From contig VZTI01002070.1 of assembly GCA_013397865.1 (NCBI GenBank), forward strand, positions 856-64,855: a stretch of 64,000 bases of DNA, given 5' to 3'. The notes under the pieces are model-generated. The model made no database searches, was not told where the DNA came from, and worked only from the letters and a program-made list of their open reading frames with translations. The DNA comes from Struthidea cinerea. Taxonomy: Eukaryota; Chordata; Aves; Passeriformes; Corcoracidae. Shown here in pieces: positions 1 to 9,170 of the stretch. Every line of letters starts with the position of its first letter. The first letter of the stretch is position 1. The position numbers and the translations under genes were made by a program.

Positions 1-292
1 GAGAATTTTCCCGGAGGCCCGGGGGGGTGGCCCCTCGCTGACCAGCTCCGAGGAGGAGAGAGACCACACCTACAGAGGACCTCTGAAATCTTCTCAGGTG
101 TTCTCTCCACAGAGAGAGAGATCTCATTATTTAGCATTATTATTCCCCACCTGTGTGTTTGTTAAATAGATAGTTTGTTATCTCTTTCACTTTCCTTTGA
201 GGAATTTTTTTCCCAAACCTGGGGGGGAGGGGTGGTTGCAACCTGACTTCTATCAGAGGATATTCTCCTCCAAATTTGTCCAAACAAAGACA
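1..292 (+). repeat. ERV LTR, 3' part (family A, copy 1), truncated by window edge
   Basis: This is the 3' portion of a retroviral LTR. It aligns almost end to end with the reverse complement of 6930-7250: both share the GAGGAGAGAGACCACACCTA stretch, the TTTAGCATTATTAT stretch, TCTCTTTCACTTTCCT, and the terminal TATCAGAGGATATT...CCAAATTTG...CCAAAC. The end is set at the CA of 291-292, matching the CA terminus of the other copy (CCAAACAAAGACA here against CCAAACCGGCACA there). The poly(A) signal position, AATAAA in copy 2, reads AATAGA here (165-170). No internal retroviral genes are visible on the right side, so it is either a solo LTR or a proviral 3' LTR whose body lies outside the window. 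Same-family assignment is seen directly; the ERV class is inferred. Confidence 0.8.
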
Positions 293-464
293 ATGGTGTT
301 TTGGTTTTTTGCTAAGTCATGTTTATCCCAAGTCAAGGACTTTTGTCTTGTTTCGTGCCTTGCCAGTGAAGGGGTACACAAAAGAAACTGCGAGGGAGAA
401 CAGCTGGGACAGGTGGCCCAAACTGACCAAAGGCATATGCCACAGCACAGAACATCATGTCTGG

Positions 465-472
465 TATATAAA
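465..472 (+). promoter_or_regulatory. TATA box of LTR B
   Basis: TATATAAA followed by CTGGGG, placed as a core promoter inside the LTR fragment at 293-662. A functional LTR promoter would initiate about 25-30 bases downstream. Activity is not shown by sequence alone. Confidence 0.55.
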
Positions 473-646
473 CTGGGGGAGTTATCCAGAAATGCAGCCA
501 GTGTGGGCTCAGGAAGGGGGATCTGGCATCAGTCAGCAGGTGATGACCAATTGCCTTGGGAATCAGTTGTTTTTCCCTTTTTATTATAATTTTATCATTG
601 TTATTATCATTTACCATTATTGTTGTATTTTACTTTATTTTAAATT

Positions 647-652
647 ATTAAA
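647..652 (+). promoter_or_regulatory. Poly(A) signal of LTR B
   Basis: ATTAAA variant polyadenylation signal about 175 bases after the TATA box, in the expected order for an LTR (TATA, R, poly(A) signal). Confidence 0.45.
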
Positions 653-1532
653 CTGTTCTTATTAAATGGGAAAGTGTGAATCAGAATTTGTTCCACAGTA
701 TGCATAGCAAAATGCGGAATCTAGACTTTATTCTAGGGTCCAAGTCATTTCAAGGACTACATATTCCAAACCAGATCATAAAACTGTAATTGCTTACCAA
801 AAAAAAGCAGCACAGTGCATTTCCTGTGAAAGCCCTCAGAGACACAGAAATTAAAAGATAAACCAGGTGCCAAAAAATAGAAAAACACACAAGCCACTGA
901 AGAGAGAGAATGTACCTAGGCAAAAGTCTCCACACAAATACAAGCAGGCCCTGTCTGTGCTCTGCAGTAACAAGAAGCCAAGTAGCCACATGAACACAAA
1001 GGCAAGAACCTGACAGAGCCAGACTCGCAGCTTTTTTCACAACAGGATTGGGTCTGCGCTCCATGTGCAGCCCCAAGGCAGTGGGGCGCATACCTCACAT
1101 TCACCTACAAAGGACAATACATCTCTACTATTCGTAACTTGGTAAAGGTTGTGAAACAAATACAGAAAAAGCAATAAATTTAATCCACGCTTCACAAGGA
1201 TAGACTATAAGCAAGTCAAACCTCTTTCCCTTCTTGTGATGTCTGTCAGTACTTGCAACCATCATACCATGTATTGAAGCAATATAATTTTTGGGCCTAG
1301 GGCACACGGACTGGAAAGACTGAGACAATCAATTTGAATTTAAAGAAAATCTGCCATAATTTAAAAGATACAGAATAAAATAAAATGTAGAAAACATCTC
1401 AATTTTTATATTTTTCATCATTCTTCCACTCCTAAAGGAAAAGAGGTATCTTTAACATCAGCTTCAACAGCTCAAGGGCCAAAAACATGTTTTGATTTAA
1501 TAATCCTTCTCTCAAGTCATACACACAAATGT

Positions 1533-1550
1533 CACACACACACACACACA
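1533..1550. repeat. (CA)9 microsatellite
   Basis: Nine uninterrupted CA units, flanked by further imperfect ACACA at 1521-1527. Confidence 0.9.
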
Positions 1551-2278
1551 AAGGACTCCATTTGAAATTGATTTTAGCATTCTATGAACTCCACCTACCT
1601 TATTAATATTTTATTACTTTCTGACCACTCCAGACTTCCTTTACTGTTGCTTAAAGCTGCAAGATAGTGAAACTCTTGTCTGTACCTTCTTGAGTAGAAT
1701 ACTGCTCAATTCTTCTGTTTGTCCTGGCTTTGAATCTCCAAAGTTGAGGTTTGCTCTTTTTTGCATATATTGTAATTGCTTTTTATGCACATATTATGCT
1801 TGTACCTTATCAGTTATAAAAAAACTTCTTATTTTGAGGCTCAACCTTCAGCACATTAGGTAAGCTACATGATCAAGTGATATTGTTAAATAACAGTGCA
1901 AAGAATAAAATAAAACCCACTAAAAAATGGTTTGCTTATACTGCAGCACGTTACCATGGAATTCACTTTTATTTCAGTCATAATAAAGAATTATTCCCAA
2001 GGCATTTAAAGGCTTATAAAACTCATAAATTCTTTTGTACTTGAAAATGTGTCAACAGAGCCTCTCACCTAATAGTATGCAAATTTCTTTTTGGATTTAA
2101 TTTTGGTTCATAAACTCTTTTAGTCAATTAAATGCAATTGAACTAAGAGTGATAGCGATACAGGAATGATTGCTCAGATAGGAAGTTAAATGAGATGATC
2201 AGTTTCTACCATAACATATAGCAATTGTTTCAGATATTTGATTAGAGGTTTCACAGCTATTATTAGATACATGCAGGA

Positions 2279-2301
2279 TTTTTTTTTTTTTTCTTTTTTT
2301 T
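2279..2301. repeat. Poly-T tract
   Basis: Fourteen T, one C, eight T. Not adjacent to any recognised LINE, so it is not assigned as a retroposon tail. Confidence 0.9.
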
Positions 2302-3892
2302 GCACACTGCAATTCAACCCCAATATTTACAGCTGGTCTTCTCAATAGTTCCATTTAAAAGTATGCCACTATCAGTCTGAGCATCAACTTCAGCATTTTT
2401 TTCCTCTCTGTGCCTCTCTGCTTTTCCAAATGTAACCTACTCTTCTTTCCTTCCAAACTCTCATTGCCCTATCTGCCTTCTAGCTGTTGGTAATACATCC
2501 ATGAATTCTGCTAAGGTCTCATCCCTTTTCATCCAAAGTAACAGCAAACAGAGCTCTGCTCTGCCCTCCAGAATTCAAATTGTGACATTGCCAGGCTCCC
2601 ACATAGTAAGTGTCCCCCATGTTATTGATTTATCAGGTTGAGACTATAACTGACATCCTCAAATCAAGTACAATAATTTGTTTGTAAACTACACAGAAAT
2701 ATCTTCCAAGCAACATCTTGAAATTAAGTAAGCTACTGGTAGACAGATGGTTGAGCTCTGTTCCAACTCAATTATTTATGATTTTGTAGTTATGTAGATT
2801 GACTTCTGCAGTTTCTTTTAGGTGTCTGAAAAAAACCAAAAATCTACTATTGACAGATGATGAGCCAGCTAATGAACACTGTAGAGTGCACATAGTGCAG
2901 GATGTACTGCTTCAGCATGAGAGGGAAAAAATTGCCAGAATAAAATAGCATAAAAAACTCCTAGTGATTTTTTTTTAATTGTTATTAGTGGAGGGCTTGC
3001 TCTCTCCTAAGTACAAAGAACTGACTAGTACTGGTAATGAATCCTCTCAGGAAATCATCATTTCAGTTCAGGTCTCGAGCTAGAAGTTTTCCATTTTCTT
3101 TGTGCTAATTCAGGCCTTTTTATAAATGTATGAAGACATTGTTGCCACTCCTTTCACAGCTGAACCATACCACAGATTTCTATCCAAATTATTAAAGAGA
3201 CAATCTTTAAAAGAAAAAGGAGCATAAAGGAGAGGGAAAGGAAACAGCAAGTTGGTACACCTGGACAAAAAATCATACACTTCACATGTTTCCCAACAAC
3301 TGCAAATACCTTCTCAAAATATCTTCAGAAAGTTTGTGCTCCGTTTGAGAAGGATAATCTCAATATGACCATATCAAAAGACTAAACAGCTAAGTGCGTA
3401 CAGTATTTTAAAGACATTTAGTATTTTTTTAAAAGACATTTTAAAATTTAATGTTTTTCTAGTATAAAATAAATATGCACTATGATGCATAATTTCAAAG
3501 GCTTAAACTCAGGATGGAGTTACCAAAGAATGAGTTTTCATAAAATGAACTCAATGAAAATTTTAATTCTTATTTAGAGCTGAGCACCTGCTCTTATTTA
3601 CAATTTCCCACATTCTGCTCCTTCTATCAAAAAAGGGGATTTTTGATTGGTTGGGGGTTTTTTTATTATTTTTTTTTAATTTCAATTCTTTTGTATTTAA
3701 AGTAAGTCACTAGATACCATTATAAATAGTAAGTATCAAATAGTTTATGTACTATACAAACAATATAAGTTTCTCTTAATTCAGAATTATGAAAATGAAA
3801 TAGAAGAATATTTTATTTCAAGTTTAGTTTTGGTTTGTATTGATAAAATTGAGTTAGAGAATTCTGAATTTCAACCAGTCACAATTACTTAG

Positions 3893-4683
3893 TGTGACAA
3901 AGGTAATTTATTATTTTTTTTGCAGCAACACAAAAAGTGTCTGCACAACAAAAGTGAAATACTGTAGCAGGACAACAAGCTGTATGAGTGTGGCAGGACA
4001 TCTAACCCCCCTCCACCACTGATAACGGGTGCATAATGAGATGATAGCCCAAAGGGCTCAAAGGCCCATCCGGAACCGGAACCGTCTCTGGCGCCTGATA
4101 AGCTCAACCTTCAGCTAAGAATCCACACTTTAGTCTGCAGAGCTGATGTGGGGAGAGATAAAAGGAAATTCCTGACTTGAGAGCCACAATTTTTACACTA
4201 TAAAAGATCCACTGAATCACCACTGAGGCAGAAGCCTCGTACACCCTGAAAAGTGTCCAAAAACTTCTCCCCGAAGTCTGGACGCAGATTTCGTGGTTAC
4301 TTCTCTGGAGATTGGGTGAAAGGACCTTCTATGTGTGCTCCATCAGCAATTGGATGGTAAGATACATTGAATCCTAACTTATACTATTTCTTCGCTAGCT
4401 GTAAGTGAAAAAGGTACCTTATCGTGCACTGTTACCCTACTACTAGTAGTGTTTTCCTTTGTTTTATTCCTGTGTAGTATTAATTTGCTTTAAGTCTTTA
4501 TGCCTGTGAGTTTTCTTGTCTCTTAATAAACTAATTCTATAATAGACAGAATCAGTCATTATTAAAAGAACTTACGAACGAGAGTGGGTTTTGGGGTGCT
4601 GGCCGCCTCAATAAAGATACTACCTGCTGCCAGAGGCCTGGGCAGGAGGTAGGATTAATCTAAACCCCACATCCGATTCGTGA
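3893..4683 (+). repeat. LTR-like element (family C), boundaries approximate
   Basis: A block more GC-rich than its surroundings. It begins near TGTGACAAAGG (3893) and shows LTR architecture in order: TATAAAAG at 4199-4206, AATAAA at 4525-4530, a second AATAAA at 4610-4615, then a GC-rich U5-like end finishing near CCGATTCGTGA. From memory this resembles a passerine LTR family. No convincing target duplication was found (upstream CTTAG, downstream bases differ), so the exact ends are uncertain. No ORF of viral type inside. Confidence 0.5.
4199..4206 (+). promoter_or_regulatory. TATA box in LTR C
   Basis: TATAAAAG, a strong TATA consensus, inside the LTR-like block and upstream of two AATAAA signals (4525 and 4610). 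Confidence 0.45.
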
Positions 4684-6384
4684 AAATGAGTAATTCTGCA
4701 TACTAAAAACCTGACTATTTCAAATTTTCTTTAATTATTTTTTCCAAACAGACACCATTCAATTTTACGGATCCTGAATGCTGCGTCTTCCACTGCCAGA
4801 CAGAGACAGACTCAGGACTACCTGTTTTCTTCCCTGTCTCACAAGGAGGGTCAAGGTACCTCAGAGCTTTAAAAGAATAATAAGGTTGTCAAGGTTGTAG
4901 CTGCAAACATCATATCCACTGATATCAATGTAAAAATAATATTTCATTTCTGACTTTATTTCAGGACTTTCAGAAAGTTACTTAGTAGAGCTACAACTGA
5001 TGGAGACCATTTCTATTATTTAATCTATGTAACAGGTTTATAAAACCAGAGACTTTTTTTTCTCATGCCACACTTTCTCTACTGCTGATGACTTTCACAT
5101 CCTTATCTGTGCTGAGTCAACCACTCTGATCCTGTATGCACTAATGTAGGGGCAGAAAGCTCAGCCAGTGACAGTAGTCAGGAAACGATTGTGGGGCAAA
5201 AATTTGCATTCCTAGTCAGCACTGTGTTCCAAATAGACAAACATTGTACAGAGCACCACCACCTAATCCATTTAAACTATTGATCCTATCCAAGCCAATT
5301 ATTTGATGGCAATAGGAGGATCCATCAGCAGAAAGACTAGAGGTATTCTGTCATGTTAATTTGTTTGTAATTCTGAGTTTTAATAGCTTTTCATTGCCTC
5401 TTTTTCTCTAACTCACCTAAAACACCAGAACACATTTTTCTTCTATCATAGGACTCTCAGCTTCAATCTTTAATTAACCATCCCCAGGAAAAATCCCAAA
5501 ACTAAAAGCAGATAGAGTGAGAGAAGATTATACATAGGTACCTGTCCTTTCATAATCTACCAATAAAATCCAAAGCACAGTATAATTTGTAATTTAACAT
5601 ACAACAAATCTTTCCATGCCAAGCTCTCCAAAGTACAGATAGTAACAGAGAACACCTAGCTACGGCTATGAAAATAGAAACATACTTAAACAATGCTTAT
5701 TGGAATTCCCACTGCCACTACGTTCACATAGTAGTGAGCACTTTACAGGTACACTTGTATTTTCTGTGCAAACAAGATGGAAAGAAATAGGAGTTTAGTT
5801 GGAGACACAATGTGATAAAGAGACTTCCAGTGTAAGCTAATGGCATACTGTGTCATCTGCCTATTCTTACAATTACATTTCAATATCAGCTGTTCTCATT
5901 TACGTACACATTCAGATTTATATGGACAGTTTATTCACCACAGCCATGGTTTGGTTATATATGTTATGCATACATGATTATATACAGCATCAAAAAAGTA
6001 AAAATAATAATAACATAAAGTATTTTATAATATCTATTATAATTCTAATTGTAATAAAATAATTGAAATATTAAAATCCTTTTAAACAGAGTTTACCCAT
6101 AAGAACTGAAACAGGAAGAGACTGCTTAGCTTCTATCAAAGAACCTAATAGCTCCAAAATCCAAAAGAAGGAACCTGTTTCAAAGATAGCATATGAATGT
6201 ATTTCTTTTTGTAGCCACATCATACATCCTGATTAAATCCTAAATCTGTGTATGTAAGACCTTGAATTACTCCACAAGGTCTTCACTTACTATGCTGTCA
6301 ACGAGCCGGGTTGCTGTGAGAAAAATTGTACAAGAGCTCCTAACAAGAGGCCCCGTAAGGATGCATATATTCATACTGCGTGGG
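4684..6384. other. Low-GC non-coding stretch, no gene seen
   Basis: No coding signature; AT-rich with an AATAATAATAA-like patch near 6003-6015. The last ~140 bases (from about 6245) are less AT-rich and could be old flanking or internal ERV sequence next to the LTR at 6385, but I see no primer-binding site. Confidence 0.6.
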
Positions 6385-6929
6385 TGTCGCGGATGCAGTG
6401 ACGCACTTCACTTGTAAGAGAGAAGCAGCAACAAGTTTATTGATATAAAACAGCAGTTTAACAAAGCTGAATAGTAAATGTCTCAGAGGTTTGACAAGAC
6501 TCAACGGCAAGGTACACTTCATTATTTACTCTAGAGAAGAGGGTCAGACAAAACTGCCAAGTATATCCTTCTGTCAAGTCATCAGAGTGAGAAAGGACCC
6601 CCCCACTCTCTAAACACCTTTTTGAGGGAGTTTAAGGTATGCTGGATCCATACCTAGTCCCAGATTTAGCCAATGGTTTATGTCTAAGGGATTAAGTGTG
6701 TACAATCAATCCTTTACATCACTTAGAAGAGATTTCAAAGTTACAGCACACTTATTCCCAATTCACTTACTGAGTACCTGACTCAGCCTAAGGCAGTAAC
6801 CTTGAGAGGTGTCCAAGTTCAAGGGAAGATCCTGGCGTGAAGCCCTCTGCCATGCACAAGAGTTCAACAGGCCCTGGGCTGTCCAATATTTATGGATGAT
6901 TTGCTTATAGTCACATTCATGTACCAGCC
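6385..6929 (-). repeat. Older LTR-like element (family D), part 1, split by nested LTR
   Basis: On the minus strand this reads as the 3' half of an LTR: AATAAA (+ coordinates 6436-6441) lies about 50 bases before a terminal ...CATCCGCGACA (ends at 6385), the spacing expected for R-U5. I recall similar passerine LTRs starting TGTCGCGG when read from this side. It is interrupted at 6929/6930 by the family A LTR and resumes at 7563/7568. The distal end after the nested copy was not located. Confidence 0.45.
6925..6929. repeat. Left 5-bp target site duplication (CAGCC)
   Basis: CAGCC immediately before the TG of the LTR at 6930; identical to 7563-7567. Confidence 0.85.
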
Positions 6930-7562
6930 TGTGCCGGTTTGGCCAAATTTGGAGGAAAATATCCTCTGATAGAAGGCAGGTTACAACCACCCCTCCCCCA
7001 CCAGGTTCAGGAAAAAAAAGAAATTTTCCTCAGAGGAAAGTGAAAGAGATAAAAACTATTTATTTAACAAACACACAGGAAAAGGATAATAATGCTAAAT
7101 AATGAAACCTCTTGCTGTGGAGAGAAACCTGGGAAGATTTCAGAGCCCTTCTGTAGGTGTGGTCTCTCTCCTCCTCTTCGGAGCTGGGTCGGTGTGGGCC
7201 CACCTCCAGGGGCCTTGGTGGAGAATTCTCCCAATGTGGTCTGATGTTGAAACAGTCCAGAAAAGAAGAAGGGAGAAACCAAAGTCCCAGGAAAAAAAAG
7301 TTCAACTCTCCATCTCCATCCAGAGAAAAAGGAGCCGAAAGCTGGCTGAAAAAAAGTAAGAAGTGTGCTTCCTCCACTCTTGCTGCTGCAGCCAGCAGAG
7401 GAGTGTGTATCTGTGTCCTTGAACAACTGCTTTGAAAAGTTCGCTCGGTTTTTTTCCTCTCCCCCCTCTCAGGCTCAGTTTAAAGGCACAGAAAGGCACA
7501 AAGTTAATTTCTGGGCATAGAGCAGTGATTGGGGATACACATCAGAAAGTCACCCCAAGACA
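6930..7562 (-). repeat. Complete solo LTR (family A, copy 2), nested
   Basis: This 633-bp LTR lies on the minus strand. On the plus strand it starts TGTGCCGG and ends CCAAGACA, giving TG...CA termini with short inverted ends (TGT/ACA). It is flanked by a perfect CAGCC duplication (6925-6929 and 7563-7567), direct evidence of integrase-mediated insertion. A minus-strand AATAAA lies at + coordinates 7059-7064. No internal retroviral sequence remains, so it is a solo LTR formed by LTR-LTR recombination. A 5-bp duplication is typical of ERVL-type and some other retroviruses; class assignment is inferred. Frames inside (for example 7064-7426) are antisense or incidental and not genes. Confidence 0.88.
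7059..7064 (-). promoter_or_regulatory. Poly(A) signal of nested LTR A
   Basis: AATAAA on the minus strand (TTTATT on +), about 130 bases from the LTR 3' end. The same site in copy 1 is mutated to AATAGA. Confidence 0.5.
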
Positions 7563-7567
7563 CAGCC
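7563..7567. repeat. Right 5-bp target site duplication (CAGCC)
   Basis: Exact copy of 6925-6929, directly after the terminal CA of the nested LTR. Confidence 0.85.
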
Positions 7568-7780
7568 GTAGTTTGTTTGGCACATGCTCAAGTAGCCCTC
7601 AGCTGTTCAGCAAGGCTTATGGCCCTAGCTATTGTGTTCTGTATCTTCCCAGAGTCCAACTTAAGCCAGAGACAGTCAGTCAGACCACCACTGATTATCT
7701 AGTACTCCAGCAGGAAAGAAATAGAGGGGGACGAGGTGGTGGGCACACCATCATAGTGGACAACTTAGCAATGCCTTGAC
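7568..7780 (-). repeat. Possible continuation of LTR D beyond the nested insertion
   Basis: Pre-insertion sequence should continue here from 6929. The stretch is moderately GC-rich and differs in texture from the AT-rich flank after about 7780, which fits the remainder of an old element. I could not find a terminal CA with a matching duplication, so the end is a guess. Confidence 0.3.
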
Positions 7781-8804
7781 TTTTGAGAGTTTCCTTTTAT
7801 ATTCTCAATGTTACTGTCATCACCGTGCACAGAACTTCCCACATAAACATCAAGAAGAAAGGCAACAGGAGTTGTTCATCTTCTTATTTCTCAACACCTC
7901 CTGGTCTTTATCTCACTACCAGAAGCCCTTCAAGCCAACACCAAAGTCCTGCTGCCGGTCCATTTCAAACCACCACAGCTACCTGAGTCTAAACTCGAGT
8001 TTTATGAAAAGAAGATGTACACCACTTCAGTGAACCATAACTAAAAACAGTCTTTGCTTTAATATTCTAATTTGAAATGTGAATGTTTCTACCATTTATT
8101 GTTCTTAGGTGTTATCAGCTTCTTAGTAACTGCCATAATTAGGCATAGCACTTCATATGGATTGAGGTTTTTTATTTTTTAAATTTTTTTAAGATGTTGT
8201 CGTTTTGCTGGCAGATAAATGAGTCATCAGTCTGTCAAATAAAAGAGAGCAAAAAGAGTAGGTAAGAAAATCTCTTTTCTCAAGGCTTTTGGAGGTCATG
8301 TAATCAGTGGGATTTTAGAAAAATAATACACTTTTTATAAAGATGCTTCAAGCTCAAGAAACAATTACCAGGCACTGTAGCCATGTATGCCTTAAAAACT
8401 GCTGACTACAGTAGATGCCCAGGCCGCACTCAGCCAAGGCTGAGGATGGCATTTCAGAGCCCAGCACTACACACTGGCGTTCTCATAGCCTGAAGCAAAA
8501 AGAAACCTGCGCCCTCACTGAGGGATGTCCTCCCCACACTCGAGCTCACAGCAGCGATGCCCACGCTCTCCTCATCCAGCCCCTGTTTTAACCCTGAAAG
8601 ACTTCTGTGTTTCAGTGTCACTCAGCTAAAACTCACACCATGCAAAGCCTGAGGGAAACTTCACAGGGTGCCATGAGCGCAGCCAAAGTGGAGAGCACGG
8701 GTACCTCACCTTCGGTCACTCCCAGCCTGCCGTCTGTGGCCATGGCTGAAATGGCAGATTCCTTTCTCAGCGCTGTTTTTTAGAAGAATCACAGAATATT
8801 ACGT
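7781..8804. other. Non-coding stretch with a GC-richer segment at 8395-8780
   Basis: No gene recognised. The segment 8395-8780 is clearly GC-richer than neighbouring DNA and runs into the LTR-like fragment at 8805, so it may be an older part of the same element. No splice-bounded ORF could be supported. Confidence 0.5.
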
Positions 8805-9170
8805 AAGCTGATGCTCTGCTGCTGTAAGAATACCTCTGCTCTGGCTGTCCCTGCCCAGGTACCAGGGTGCGGAAGGAGAGATGGGAGCTGCCCCGTGCCA
8901 GGAGCAGGTCATTCCAGCCAGCTCCAACCAACCCACTGCAGAGCACAGCTGAGTCCCACAGCCACCCCAGAGAGTGCCTCAGGGAAAGTGTGTTTCAGAA
9001 AGGGCAAAAAATGCCACTACAGCAACAAGGGACGAGGGAAAAAAGTGTGAGAAACAGCTCTGGAAAGACCCAGGTCATCTCAGAAGAAGGCAGGAAGTTG
9101 TGCCATCTGCATTGGGGCAGGATTCCCCGGCAGCCCGTGGAGGAGGCCAGCCAGAACAGGTGGATATGAC
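8805..9170 (+). repeat. Degraded LTR fragment related to the LTR at 31031
   Basis: GC-rich block whose centre lines up with the 31-kb LTR. From 9047 it reads GTGAGAAACAGCTCTG...AAAGACCCAGGTCA...GAAGGCAGGA...GGCAGCCCGTGG, against GTGAGAACA...AACTCTG...AGACACCAAGGCCA...GAAGGAGGGG...GCAGCCCACAGG from 31275. The upstream part (CATTCCAGCCAGCTCC, GAGTGCCTCAGGGAAAG) matches my memory of a variant avian LTR. Both termini are eroded. Three overlapping plus-strand frames in this block are products of GC-rich repeat sequence, not genes. Confidence 0.6.

Larger units (their letters stand above)
293..662 (+). repeat. ERVL-like avian LTR, 3' fragment (family B)
   Basis: Sequence directly after LTR A matches, from memory, the U3/R part of a common avian LTR: GCCAAGTCAAGGACTTTT-like and TGCCAGTGAAGGGG-like segments, CCCAAACTGACCAAAGG, then a TATATAAACTGGGG core promoter, then a TTATTATCATT-rich stretch and ATTAAA. 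The similarity stops around 662, before any recognisable U5 end, so the 3' terminus is missing. The 5' part is also missing, which fits LTR A having inserted into it; the left junction lies outside the window and cannot be tested here. No coding potential. Confidence 0.6.
663..3892. other. Low-GC non-coding stretch, no gene seen
   Basis: No ORF with coding character, no recognised repeat body. It contains a (CA)9 tract at 1533-1550 and a T-tract at 2279-2301. The longest minus-strand frame (750-1091) lacks a recognisable domain and is treated as chance. Confidence 0.7.

Noticed and set aside
7060..7499. Overlapping frames of 60-120 codons on both strands
   Set aside because: All lie in the nested LTR; they carry no retroviral protein motifs, and LTRs of this kind are non-coding.
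8770..8790. AGAATCACAGAATATTA resembling an antisense CR1 3' end
   Set aside because: Only about 16 bases match and the adjoining sequence does not continue as CR1.
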